Assembly (NCBI GenBank): GCA_029204225.1
Contig: CM055108.1
Coordinates: forward strand, 582,217-646,216
DNA length: 64,000 nucleotides
Direction of reading: 5' to 3'
From: Diphasiastrum complanatum
Taxonomy: Eukaryota; Streptophyta; Lycopodiopsida; Lycopodiales; Lycopodiaceae
This document shows, one piece after another, positions 13,101 to 22,949 of the stretch. The position numbers were made by a program, and so were the translations under genes. Position 1 is the stretch's first letter; each line of letters starts with the position of its first letter. The notes below the pieces were generated by a model. The model worked only from the letters and a program-made list of their open reading frames with translations, searched no databases and was not told the DNA's origin.

Positions 13101-14835
13101 CCTTCCTATGTGAAAAACTTGCAACTGTATTTGAGATGGATCTCAAATATTAGCTCTTTGGCTGATTAATGTCATTTTCCCATCAAGTTTTGAATGCGAG
13201 ACAAGCCTGTAACCCCTCAGATATGCTCTCCCTCCGATTTATTTCTGAGTGATAACAGTAGATTACCATGGATTTTACGATTATAGCAGGCATGGAGGAT
13301 GCAGATGATGAGAATTTGCAAATGGCCTTTAGGATGAGCTTGGAGGCTGCCGCCCGAGGCAAAAAACAAACAAGCTTGAAGATAATGCTCTGCCTGTGGC
13401 ACCGCCTCAACACCGTATGTTGAAACTGCTGAAGCCAGTGAGTGGTGCTTTTGGGAGCAACAAAGAATACTGGCTTGTTCGAGCAAAAATCTGGTGAAAG
13501 GGTATTGCCGAAAAGCCAACGCTAGAGAGGCATTCCCTTTTTGCAGATGCTCTCTTCCTTATGAAGATACCCCATAAACGAAATCCCTCAAGTTGCACTT
13601 TAGTGTAAGCAAGCTCTGGAATTACATCTTTGAAAATGACCAAACCCTCAAACCAACACTGCTGCAGCCTAAAACCTGCTGTTGAGAGTGTCACATACAT
13701 ATATAGGAGGTTGCAGTCAACCTAATTCTCAATCTTTACAAAATCCGATACCAGATTGAAAGACACATTTGCATGTATATCCATAAATTATTCTGTTTTG
13801 CTACATTTAGGTTGAAAAGTACCATGAGCTTTGTGGTTTTGAAACCATTTCAAAGCTCTTGCCTTTGAAATTGAACCATGCTGACTCAGTTGTCCGGTTA
13901 CTGCCATGATCTGCTCATTTTTTGGAAGTTACATTGACTTCTTTGAAGAGTTTCTTAACATGAAACCTTCTGTACTTCGAACCTCCCACACAACAAAGAG
14001 AAGGCTGCATAGCAATATACTGGATTGAGAGAACTAATTTACTGCTAACAAAGAGTCTAGTAACTTGTTTTTCTATAGAATAGTACAATTGAGGCTTCCA
14101 GTTGCCTTGCAGAATAGATTGAATATTGAGTCTGAAGTAAAATAATGTAAACTTCTGAAGCATATTAAACTGAAAGTTTCAAAGACGAGTATGATGACAA
14201 CTAGAAATTGTTTCACTCTTTTGCACTTCAAGGAAAAATGCATTAACCTTGATGAGCTCTTAAATAAGCTTTTGTACTTGTAAAGTTTCTTTCAAATACT
14301 AGTTGGCACCTTAAAAATATAAAAGGCTAGCAAAAGATTAAATAAAACAATATGCAACTTCGTGTAAAGTTGATTTTCTATCAACAACATCAGAGTTTAC
14401 ACCAAAGATTTATTTATTTTTTCAGAATGTTCAGTAAAGGTTACAAGATAATTCATTGATGGACTGCAGGTACGAGTCTACACTGCAGAAAAAGTGCTGG
14501 AGCAACTTCAAGAATCATTTCATGACTATATCCGCGCATCAGTTGGCATTAATTTAAGAGGCAAGTTGCTTGTACCAAAATTGCTGTACCAATATGCTCA
14601 TGGAATTGTCGAGGATGCTGCTCTTGTGGATTGGATCTGCCAACGCATGCCTGGTTCCCAATCATCTCTTATTCAGGACTGCATGCAGCAACGGCAGACA
14701 CAGCTCTTGAGGCCAAGGAAATTCAAAGTTGTGTCATTTGACCTTCGGTTTCGGTACCTGTTCTTAGCAATGGCACGGAGAAAGTCTTCTACAGATGCTT
14801 ATTTAAGTCATCCATCTGCAGATAAAAACCCATGA
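907..14835 (+). CDS. MIP1-type leucine-zipper / DUF547 protein, 5' end not seen
   Basis: Spliced gene, eight visible exons: 907-1020 (or from 922), 1314-2036, 2797-3254, 3394-3493, 3636-3695, 3858-3950, 4682-4801 and 14470-14835, ending in TGA. Introns have GT-AG borders and all phases agree, giving 677 codons. Exon 2 opens with a heptad-like leucine zipper (VQELLSEVAILE, then LEEQILSLHIQ) typical of the ternary complex factor MIP1 zipper. Exon 3 has the family's ISEDMVQCM / IYCYLSD block, a Ser-rich linker and the start of DUF547. Exons 4-8 carry the rest, with hallmarks EKLAFWINTYNALVMH, ATYVVGGHSFSAIAIE and the C-terminal FDLRFRYLF. The family is plant-specific. Some members are described as partners of MADS-box proteins or regulators of growth, but the molecular role is poorly known. 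No start codon is recognisable upstream of exon 1, so the N-terminus is missing from this model. The last intron is 9.7 kb and filled with transposon debris. Confidence 0.88.
4111..4141. repeat. (GA)n microsatellite in intron
   Basis: About 15 GA repeats inside the DUF547 gene intron between 3951 and 4681. A small open frame across it (Arg-Glu repeats) is an artefact. Confidence 0.95.
5550..5640 (+). mobile_element. LINE-like 3' end with hairpin, AATAAA and pyrimidine tail
   Basis: This segment ends with a short hairpin (ATGCC-TTTT-GGCAT), then ATTAATAAAG, then a (TTTC)n tail. The same block recurs in reverse complement at 47,400-47,490, directly 3' of a LINE-ORF1-like reading frame. The two copies share about 40 bases ending at the AATAAA signal. 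I read it as the 3' end of a severely 5'-truncated copy of the same retroposon family. Confidence 0.55.
6780..7360 (+). pseudogene. Ty3/gypsy reverse-transcriptase relic
   Basis: Conceptual translation gives LPFGLTNALAMFM, then MNDVL, then a broken FVVNFIDDICL, which align with the gypsy RT core (F/LPFGLTNAP and the YxDD box, here FIDD). It is interrupted by stops and frame changes, and no LTRs are recognised around it. It is an old fragment in the gene's last intron, unrelated in age to the young gypsy element at 17.6 kb. Confidence 0.7.
7361..8080. other. Unassigned intronic sequence
   Basis: Short open frames exist on both strands, for example minus-strand 7561-7376, but I recognise no family. 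The compact His/Trp-rich frame at 7376-7561 could be a decayed transposon fragment. That is a guess. Confidence 0.3.
8100..8991 (-). repeat. 3' LTR of the intronic copia element (inner edge clear, outer edge approximate)
   Basis: On the minus strand the tract TTTTAGGAGGAG (9003-8992) is a polypurine tract, followed at 8991 by TGTTGAAATTG, a canonical TG LTR start. The outer LTR end was not pinned down because no second LTR is present for comparison. The lower bound is a guess. Confidence 0.5.
8716..9029. repeat. 182-bp tandem duplication spanning a copia LTR/PPT junction
   Basis: The block running from a short ATTTGGCATTTACATTAATG motif through the LTR start and polypurine tract occurs twice, at 8716-8849 and about 8898-9031. 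Equivalent positions are 182 bases apart. Between the copies the palindrome-like motif TTTGGCATTTACATTAATG is itself repeated three times. The downstream copy is joined to the copia RNase H frame, and the other is an extra junction copy. Confidence 0.85.
9009..11904 (-). pseudogene. copia integrase-RT-RNase H frames (disrupted)
   Basis: Four collinear open pieces (11904-11203, 11098-10514, 10458/10291-9866, 9749-9009) encode what is normally one polyprotein. Integrase, RT with YVDD, and RNase H with the CEAEY box are each well preserved. Stops or frameshifts separate the pieces, so no active polyprotein can be made from this copy. Confidence 0.88.
11965..12930 (-). pseudogene. copia Gag-protease frame
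   Basis: An open frame of about 320 codons. The first codon of the frame is TTG and the nearest ATG is at 12918. Residues 1-190 resemble the UBN2/Gag region with LNGLKDDCDNLVQSFA. A Lys/Asp-rich stretch follows, then a zinc knuckle reading CFFYGKKGHYAFNC. The second cysteine of CX2CX4HX4C is a tyrosine here, so the knuckle is probably inactive. The frame ends just after the protease DSGA motif. This is a relic. Confidence 0.85.
13268..13700 (+). pseudogene. UIM-containing protein fragment (probable pseudogene)
   Basis: From ATG 13268 the frame has an acidic start and a clear ubiquitin-interacting motif, DDENLQMAFRMSLEAA, with the conserved Leu, Ala, Ser and Glu in register. It is followed by a basic stretch. 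A one-base shift then continues as DNALPVAPPQ and GAFGSNKEYWLVRAKIW, broken by TGA and TAG. The arrangement resembles the N-terminal UIM of a small plant UIM protein family, but I cannot name it confidently. It sits in the DUF547 gene's last intron, on the same strand, without visible exon borders. A decayed gene copy or retrocopy is most likely. Confidence 0.45.
13701..14469. other. AT-rich intron end, nothing recognised
   Basis: Sequence between the UIM fragment and the last-exon acceptor. It has no recognisable coding motif or repeat beyond AT-rich runs. Confidence 0.5.
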
Positions 14836-16840
14836 ACAGATGGAAGTTTGTCCTCTTCTGCATTGCATCAAAGCTTTCGTCTATTTTACAACCAATTTTC
14901 TTCCTTTGTTTCACATTTACAATGAGTCTGTATATACTAGTAGGCATTCTGTAGTTCATGAAAGTTGCAGTTTTGTACACAAGCTGCCATTATTAATGTA
15001 TATTATCATGTAATTCTAAAAATGGAACCCTTGTTTTACAAATTTTGAGGCCTTCTCCTTGAATACCAATGTGACCTCACATAGGATGCAGCCAAATATG
15101 GACCTTTATCATGTATGTATGTCGCATAGCACCTGAGCACTGAGCAAGCTTTCAATATAAGTTCTGAGATACCACACTGGTGTGAGTTAAGGCAGTCTGT
15201 TTTACACCATCGTTTCACTGCTTAAACTGGATGACTAGCCTAAATGAAACATAAACCTAGTCTAGGCTATCACGTGGAAGATGAAATTTTTATTAGTAAG
15301 TGATTTATCAGCTTACTTAGGGGGACAGCGTGCCATATATGGCAGTTTGTATGCGCACAGAAATTATTACTGTTATCAGCCTGGAGTTTAGGCATTGACC
15401 AGAATCTAATGAGCTTTATCAGGTGCATACATACCATGCTGAAAATTGAATATGTAATGTATCTTTGGTATATTAATCTTACCTCAATGCACATTATAAA
15501 CAACACCGGCAAATTTTGTTTTTCTACAAAAGCCATGCCTGTCAACATCGGAAATTTATATTTTTGGTCGCCGTAGTTTGAGTTTTACGTTGTCTTCGTG
15601 TCCATTTTCTTTAATAAGTTAACTTTATGCATAAGCAATGAACTGCTTATGCCTAGTTACTAGATGTGATTTAGCAGAAATGGAATTTCTGACTACCGTA
15701 AATCATGGTTGGGAATTCTTATGTTATGTCATGAAGAAATGTCTGATTTAATGATATCAGCATTGAGGTCTTTTAGCAAAACTATGGTTGTTCAAAACAT
15801 TTACATGGATCAAGATCTTTTAAGTGTAGTTTTTGGTATTTTAAATTCAATACAACCATGGTGCTGTACTTTTGTCCAAAGCATTGCCCGCATATACATA
15901 ATATTTGCCTCTTAGCAAAAATGATAAGAGTCACAAAAGTTTCAGTTAGCTGGAAATCATCAAAACCTGAGAAAATTGATCCTATGATTGGAGCCATTTT
16001 AATCATGATCAAATGCCAGACCGATGGACATTGAGATTTTGAAGAAAACATATCATGATGTACAATACATGAATACATATAATACTGAATGTATTTGTTT
16101 TACAATGACAAAGTAATATTTCTATAAACTGGCATGTTGAATTTCACTTTCTACAAGCTTCCAAAGTAGTGCAAGTTCTGCATGAATTTAAGATTCTGAA
16201 AACAAAACTGAATTGGTACATAACCTATGCATAATAAAGTATTAAGCTGTAAATTTCTTGATAAGTTGGTCTCAATATATTTGATATTCAAATGCCACTT
16301 CCATGCTGCTGTGCTATTCAAGTCAATACTCTTGATTTTGAATTATGTATTTCTTATTCTGATTTTGGGGGTTGCGATGTGGTGATTAACTTCTCAGAAT
16401 TTATTAAGTTGGTGATTATGCCTGCCTTCAATAATAAACAATTATCGTGTTTGATCAATCATAAAAATGTTTGATGAATGATGAATGCAACATACGCTTA
16501 TTGGTGGGGCTCACTGAACCAACTCTAAATGGCGTCCCCAAAACTCAATTTTTCGATCAAACTGAGGCAATTGGTAGCCGTTGCATGATCTTTCAAAAAT
16601 ATTTAAAAAAGAGAGTGTTGAAGTGAGTGCAAGCACCATAGGCACAACCATAGGCATAGTTGAGTGAAGAGTTAAAAAAGAAATTAAACCACTTTGAGTG
16701 AAGGGTCTCTTGGAATAGAAAATAGGGAAAGCCCCAATGATTTGACAAAAAGAGAGATTGGTAAAGAAACTAATTCAATGGAAGAGACACCCTTTGTTGG
16801 GATGAAAAAATTTGTTGTGAGATCTTCCCACAATCATTGA

Positions 16841-16896
<56 letters not shown>

Positions 16897-17439
16897 TTTC
16901 TAAAATAGTAATGAAAAGAAACAACATATCTAAATACAAAAAAGAATTGAGATGAACGAGATGTGTAGGGGTATAGGTGCTACTAATGTAAGAAATGAGG
17001 CATAGTAGCGCTATCATTATGTCATGTTGATGCTATAGAAGGATGTGATGTGAATCGCAAGATGAGGTAACTCCAGTAGCCATCAACATCGTGTGGAAGG
17101 GTGAGAGGTGTCTCATGATAGGGTTGATAGCTCAAGTTGCAACATGACTATGAGTGATGTGATGTGTATGATCTCTATGAATAAGTGTGTCATCATCATC
17201 ATCATGAGACTCTGGGTCTCGTCATGGTTTTCTCTTAGAGAAGAAAGAATTAATTTGAGGCTGAGAATTAAGATGACTTTGCTAAGTGTGGCATATATCT
17301 CGTCGCAATATGAATACTCTCATATCATAAGTGTAGTGTTGTGAAAATTCTCATATGCTATAAGCAATCATAGATTGGTGAACGTTTCGTGAAACGTGCA
17401 TTAGTATCTCCCCCTAATCTCATAGTATATAGGACATCT
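14836..17439. other. 3' flank of the DUF547 gene and AT-rich intergenic DNA
   Basis: The first 200-300 bases after the stop are probably 3' UTR. Beyond that I see only short, featureless open frames and the (GA)n tract at 16.84 kb. Confidence 0.5.
16843..16891. repeat. (GA)n microsatellite
   Basis: About 24 uninterrupted GA repeats. Confidence 0.97.
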
Positions 17440-17639
17440 AGTTACGAATAGAGCCACAGCTGATCTAGAGCTAAGCTATGAAAGCATCACATAAGCAAGA
17501 CTTAACCCTAGAAAGCAGGAAAGAGAGAGATTAAGGAGGCTGAAGAGAGAGATCAATATCATCAGCTGAATGACAAATGACACAGTTTCCCTACTTATAG
17601 CCAAGAGGAAGCCCTAAAAGGAAGCTTCCAGTGGCTAGG
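17440..17639 (-). repeat. 3' half of outer gypsy 3' LTR, split by the inner insertion
   Basis: This is the reverse complement of the terminal 200 bases of the gypsy LTR found at 17640-18057. It begins AGTTACGAATAG, the complement of the LTR end CTATTCGTAACT, and breaks exactly at CTAGG (17635-17639). The missing half lies at 28036-28258, beyond the inserted element. Together they rebuild one LTR of the same length as its relatives. Confidence 0.93.
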
Positions 17640-18057
17640 AGTTATGGACTCGGCTCATTACATTCGCCGCGTCCATTTACATTTACAGTTACTTTACTTT
17701 ATGCATAAGCAGGCCTTGGGCCCTTTTTTATTCATTATTGACATTCAGACTATATGGTTGGCCTTTGGCCTTATTATTCATTATTAGGCCATTTGGACAT
17801 ATTACTGGAGAGTGGAGACCTTTTTGGAGGGCGCACTATTATCCCTCCCAGTTGGGCCCTAGCCACTGGAAGCTTCCTTTTAGGGCTTCCTCTTGGCTAT
17901 AAGTAGGGAAACTGTGTCATTTGTCATTCAGCTGATGATATTGATCTTTCTCTTTAGCCTCCTTAATCTCTCTCTTTCCTGCTTTCTAGGGTTAAGTCTT
18001 GCTTATGTGATGCTTTCATAGCTTAATTCTAGATCAGTTGTGGCTCTATTCGTAACT
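17640..18057 (+). repeat. 5' LTR of inner gypsy (AG...CT termini)
   Basis: A 418-base LTR starting AGTTATGG and ending CGTAACT. The ends form the short inverted repeat AGTTA/TAACT rather than the usual TG/CA. The end is fixed by the primer site starting at 18058 and by the CTAGG target duplication before 17640. Confidence 0.93.
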
Positions 18058-18070
18058 TGGTATCAGAGCA
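18058..18070 (+). promoter_or_regulatory. Primer-binding site, initiator tRNA-Met type
   Basis: TGGTATCAGAGCA directly after the LTR end, complementary to the 3' end of plant initiator tRNA-Met. This is where minus-strand DNA synthesis would start. Confidence 0.93.
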
Positions 18071-18240
18071 CTTTTCTGAACACAATCTGGAATTTTTTCT
18101 TTGCTACCTTGCCTTGTTCCTCCATCGCTGTTCCTACAGCTCCATTACCGTTTTGACAGCCCTGTTCCATCGTTGTTCCTTCCACTCCTTCCTGCCCAGC
18201 GTTCCCCATGTTTTGTCCCCTCTTTTCTTTGCTGCCCAGC

Positions 18241-19457
18241 TGTAGCGCAGGCATCCCAAAGGGAGCCGGGAACCACGACTTAGCTTCCCAGCCTTCAACT
18301 CTTGCCATCCAAACCCACTTGACATACAAGCAGCCAACTCGCCAACAACGATCAGACTTAACCAACTTGAAGTTCCGAAAACCAACATTGAGATCCAACC
18401 TGGCGCCATGCCAGATCGGGGGTCCCGACGTGGGTGACTTCCCTCCAAGCAAGCCGCCCGACATACATCAAACTTAACCAACTCGAAGCTTCGTTACAAA
18501 CGAGTAACATCCATTCCAAGCAAGCGGTCTGACTTACATCAGACTTAACCAACTGAAAGCTTCGTCACGAGCGCTGGAAGCCAACCTGGCGCCACGCCAG
18601 ACTGGACAGCCATAAACAGGTAACATCCACCCAAGCAAGCCATCCAACTCAGCCGACAGGTTAGAGCCCGTTCCCCAAGAGCTTAACCCATTCACGTTCA
18701 TGCAAGGAACACTCAGAACCACAAGCCGCGACAGATATGGAAACAACCAGTTCTTGGACCAAATGGTCCCGACAGCATACCGCTGGCGCCACGGACCGAA
18801 TGGTCCCGACGGCATACCGCTGGCGTCCCGGGATACGACCCTCAGCTATGTGCCAAGTTAAAAATTTTGAAAGCGGCCTTACAACTGGCGCTTTTACCGA
18901 ACACTGAAACCCAGAAGGTAATCAGAGTCAGTTTGAGGAAAATCCCACTTTATTGATAAATCTGAGAAGGTTACATTTCAAGTGTGTGACCGACCCTAGT
19001 CTCCGGGGCGCTAGCATGCCAAGGCGAGAGCCATGACAACATTCCAGCAAGGGAGGCTGAGACTTGGTTGGAGCTCGCCCTGAGTCGCAACCCGCACTCC
19101 CCTATAGTATTGGTGTGATTCGGCACCCCCCCTCATACCAAGCACTCTACCCAAGCTGGTAAAGCACGTTTTTCTCTCTCTAGGATTTTCTCTTTCTAGA
19201 AAGTCATTTTCTCTCTCTAGATTTTATTGATCCCCAGTCTTCCTTTAATCATGCCTAGATCGTGTGAGGTGATTGCACATCGATCTGAGCTCTCTGGACT
19301 TCGCTAGAACCGATCAAAGATTTTCAGCCTAGGAACTTGGCGCCGGCTGGATTCTGGTCACAGTGGCGCCGGGAGCAGCAGTGGCGCTGCTGGCGCCGGG
19401 GACATAGCTGGCGCCGATGGCGCCGCAAGTAAAGCTTGTAAAGGTAGCTTTACAACA
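18241..19457 (-). repeat. 3' LTR of the non-autonomous element
   Basis: 1217 bases, nearly identical to 21225-22447 and to the solo LTR at 59458-60677. It contains a cluster of GGCGCC sites near one end and a repeated ATGGTCCCGAC...ATACCGCTGGCG unit around 18758-18830. Open frames inside it recur in every LTR copy and are not genes. Confidence 0.95.
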
Positions 19458-21210
19458 TCCACCCCACCTTTATAAAATCTGATGTCCTCATCAGATGTCA
19501 GATTAAAGTAAAGGTGTCTCCCAATTAAAATGACTATACATTTAAGCTACTAGGCACAGTACTCAATTTACTGGCCACTTTTTATTAACATTGAAGCTGG
19601 CACACCACAAGTCAGAGGCTCAGCTCTTTGTACTGAAAAATTACATAACTTGAAAATATATCTTTGTCTGGGAAAAGCGTAGATTTGATATCGCTTTCGT
19701 AAAACCCGAGAACCTTATTAACTGGTGACAGAGGCCTTTCTTTGAAATGTTCGCCCCTGTCGCTTCTGACTTTCGACTTTGGAACTCCTTTGAGCTCCTG
19801 ATTTGTCCTTGATGCACTTTGTGTTGAGCTCCCTGAGCTCCAGGTTTGTTCAGTTCCGCACAGGTATCAAGGCTCCCTGAGCCGAAGGATTTATCGTTTG
19901 ATTGCCCACTTTATGGTCCACTCCGTGCCTTGTTGCTTCTGCACCTTGATTTCTCTCCTTGTCCAAGCCTGATCTTGATACTTTTCCATCTTGGCTCTTT
20001 AAGGTAGGCAAAGATTGAGTACTCCGCAATGCACCTCTCACTTAGCTTGAAGTAGCTCTTTGAATCAGCCCAAGTGTAACCATTGACCTCGTGGAAAGCC
20101 AAAGGGTCGCACCAGTTTGATCCGCATCCGAACTATCTCTTCGCGTTTGTTTGAAGCACCATGTCCGTCGCGCAAAACTTGACTTTCACAATTCCATCAC
20201 TGGTTAGTTGTCTCACAGTCAAAACAAGAAGTGTACATCGAGCTTGGCTTCAAGTAGCTCTCTTTGAATCAGAAACATGCACCCAGAGTTTGCACTAATC
20301 CGATCTCAACGCGAACTGTCCCTTAGCGTCCGTTCGAAATACCAAGTCTCTCATGCAAGACTCAACTTTCACAGTTCCTTCATTGATCAGCTGCCTTACA
20401 CGTAACACAAGCCAGCGTACTCATATGTTTCCTCATCATTGTTGGTCCAGAGAAAGCCTATAACAAACTTTCCTTTCCACAACAAAAACTTGTCAACTTA
20501 TTAGGTCCAAAGTTCGCCAGTCTCCTCGTGTGAGTATGGCTAGGTCACCTTGAATTTGCCCCCATTTTGATCAACTTTAATTCAAAATTTGCCCCAAGAG
20601 AGAGGTGTGTGTGATAGTTCCCCTCCACTTAATAAATCAGCTGATCGGACTTTAGAGTAGAGTTCTTCGGACAAAAAGCCTTTCCAACACTTTGCTTCCC
20701 ATCGGCTAGGATTATGGCTCGATCCAACTTGTTGCCAATCTCTGAAGAGGATCCTAGTCTTTTCCCCTTTGAGGAAAAACCCAACTGATACTGGATATCA
20801 CCCATGCTCAGTGAGTTTCAGTTCCGAAGGTGGCCGTCCCAAAATGAAGACCAACTGCTATAGAAGATCTCCCCTGAAATTGCCCTTTCCAACTTTTGAC
20901 TTCCTGCTTGCGTCTGGTGGGCGTTGTCGCAAATGAAACTAACCCAAGAAACAGGCTAGTCATCCATCCTTTGCAAACATTGAGTCATTTCGTTGTCGTT
21001 CACGTGCGACTACTTGAACTGCAAATCCGCCGCACAGATTCTGGATATCGCCCATGCTCAGTGAGTTTCAGTTCCGAAGGTGGCCGTCCCAAAATGAAGA
21101 CCAACTGCTCCATAGAAGATCTCCCCTGAAATGGCCCTTTCCAACTTTTTGACTTCGAACCCCAAACCGTGGCCATTTCCGTGAGATCCGCATAGCTGAC
21201 CGGCCAGTCG
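19458..21210 (-). other. Internal non-coding region of the non-autonomous element
   Basis: There is no frame with Gag, protease, RT or integrase motifs. A direct repeat of about 118 bases lies at 20787-20904 and 21037-21157 (common core GCCCATGCTCAGTGAGTTTC with minor changes), suggesting internal duplication beside the primer site, where packaging signals usually lie. Confidence 0.8.
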
Positions 21211-21222
21211 GCTCTGATACCA
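21211..21222 (-). promoter_or_regulatory. Primer-binding site of the non-autonomous element
   Basis: Minus strand reads TGGTATCAGAGC after a two-base TG spacer from the LTR end. It matches the initiator tRNA-Met 3' end and the primer site of the surrounding gypsy element. Confidence 0.93.
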
Positions 21223-21224
21223 CA

Positions 21225-22447
21225 TGTAGCGCAGGCATCCCAAAGGGAGCCGGGAACCACGACTTAGCTTCCCAGCCTTCAACTCTTGCCATCCAAACCC
21301 ACTTGACATACAAGCAGCCAACTCGCCAACAACGATCAGACTTAACCAACTTGAAGTTCCGAAAACCAACATTGAGATCCAACCTGGTGCCATGCCAGAT
21401 CGGGGGTCCCGACGTGGGTGACTTCCCTCCAAGCAAGCCGCCCGACATACATCAAACTTAACCAACTCGAAGCTTCGTTACAAACGAGTAACATCCATTC
21501 CAAGCAAGCGGTCTGACTTACATCAGACTTAACCAACTGAAAGCTTCGTCACGAGTGCTGGAAGCCAACCTGGCGCCACGCCAGACTGGACAGCCATAAA
21601 CAGGTAACATCCACCCAAGCAAGCCATCCAACTCAGCCGACAGGTTAGAGCCCGTTCCCCAAGAGCTTAACCCATTCACGTTCATGCAAGGAACACTCAG
21701 AACCACAAGCCGCGACAGATATGGAAACAACCAGTTCTTGGACCAAATGGTCCCGACAACATACCGCTGGCGCCACGGACCAAATGGTCCCGACGGCATA
21801 CCGCTGGCGTCCCGGGATACGACCCTCAGCTATGTGCCAAGTTAAAAATTTTGAAAGCGGCCTTACAACTGGCGCTTTTACCGAACACTGAAACCCAGAA
21901 GGTAATCAGAGTCAGTTTGAGGAAAATCCCACTTTATTGATAAATCTGAGAAGGTTACATTTCAAGTGTGTGACCGACCCTAGTCTCCGGGGCGCTAGCA
22001 TGCCAAGGCGAGAGCCATGACAACATTCTAGCAAGGGAGGCTGAGACTTGGTTGGAGCTCGCCCTGAGTCGCAACCTGCACTCCCCTATAGTATTGGTGT
22101 GATTCGGCACCCCCCCCCCCCCTCATACCAAGCACTCTACCCAAGCTGGTAAAGCACGTTTTTCTCTCTCTAGGATTTTCTCTTTCTAGAAAGTCATTTT
22201 CTCTCTCTAGATTTTATTGATCCCCAGGCTTCCTTTAATCATGCCTAGATCGTGTGAGGTGATTGCACATCGATCTGAGCTCTCTGGACTTCGCTAGAAC
22301 CGATCAAAGATTTTCAGCCTAGGAACTTGGCGCCGGCTGGATTCTGGTCACAGTGGCGCCGGGAGCAGCAGTGGCGCTGCTGGCGCCGGGGACATAGCTG
22401 GCACCGATGGCGCCGCAAGTAAAGCTTGTAAAGGTAGCTTTACAACA
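21225..22447 (-). repeat. 5' LTR of the non-autonomous element
   Basis: 1223 bases. The main length difference from the other LTR is a longer poly-C run at about 22112-22123. The LTR edge carries a stem TTGTAAAG-CTAC-CTTTACAA. Confidence 0.95.
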
Positions 22448-22949
22448 CCAGCGCTCCTCCTCTTCCTTTCCATCGTTGTCCCTGCCTTCCGACCAATCAC
22501 TTTCGACTGATATTTTTCCAGTTTGTAGCCATCTTCCACAGTTAGTTCCCTGACTATCCAGCGCCCATCCTCATCCAAAAACGACCCAATTCCGACATCA
22601 TTTGCTATTCCAAACAGCTAAAATTCTTCAACCTATAAATCTCTGCTTCAGCACTCCCAACTTGTCACTTTTGCCTTTTTTTTTCCTCCAATTCCAGCCA
22701 TCTTTTACAGCTTATCAAAAGGCTGTTGCGCGCTCATTCTCCACCACATTTTCAGGAATTCTGACTCCGTTTACTCTTTCAGATTCACATTGTATCCCTG
22801 GTTGTCCAGCGCATTTTTACAGCTTCTCCATTGTTCATTGCTGTCTGTTTTTTTTTTCAGTTGTGATAATATTGGTTGTAATAGGCTAATTTGGGGTGAC
22901 GACAAGAGTCCGCTCCCTCAAGTTTTTGTCTATTCCTTCCACTATCATT

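Larger units (their letters stand above)
4802..14469 (+). other. Giant last intron of the MIP1/DUF547 gene, filled with transposon remnants
   Basis: The donor follows codon GCG at 4801 and the acceptor precedes GTA at 14470, both phase 0, so the DUF547 domain is cut by 9.7 kb of intron. Contents in order: GC-poor sequence with words resembling the gypsy LTR seen at 17.6 kb (about 5120-5420), a LINE-like tail (5560-5640), a gypsy reverse-transcriptase relic (6.85-7.15 kb), unassigned sequence (7.4-8.1 kb), a minus-strand copia element (about 8.1-12.93 kb), a UIM-protein fragment (13.27-13.7 kb) and AT-rich DNA to the acceptor. Confidence 0.8.
18241..22447 (-). mobile_element. Non-autonomous LTR retrotransposon (LARD/TRIM-like), complete
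   Basis: A 4.2-kb element with two 1.22-kb LTRs (21225-22447 as 5' LTR, 18241-19457 as 3' LTR, on the minus strand) and a 1.77-kb internal region without any retroviral protein motif. Both LTRs run TGTTG...CTACA. A tRNA-Met primer site lies at 21222-21211, two bases inside the 5' LTR. A purine tract (AAAGGTGGGGTGGA, 19471-19458) abuts the 3' LTR. Target duplication CCAGC is at 18236-18240 and 22448-22452. About nine substitutions separate the LTRs by eye, under 1%, so it is young. It sits in the leader of the inner gypsy element and must be the more recent insertion. Proteins for mobilisation must come from another element. Confidence 0.95.

Noticed and set aside
18063-18815. Several overlapping frames of 60-130 codons in the 18.1-18.8 kb region
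   Set aside because: They recur in each copy of the non-autonomous LTR (21.1-21.8 kb and 60.1-60.7 kb), have no protein-family motif, and exist on both strands.
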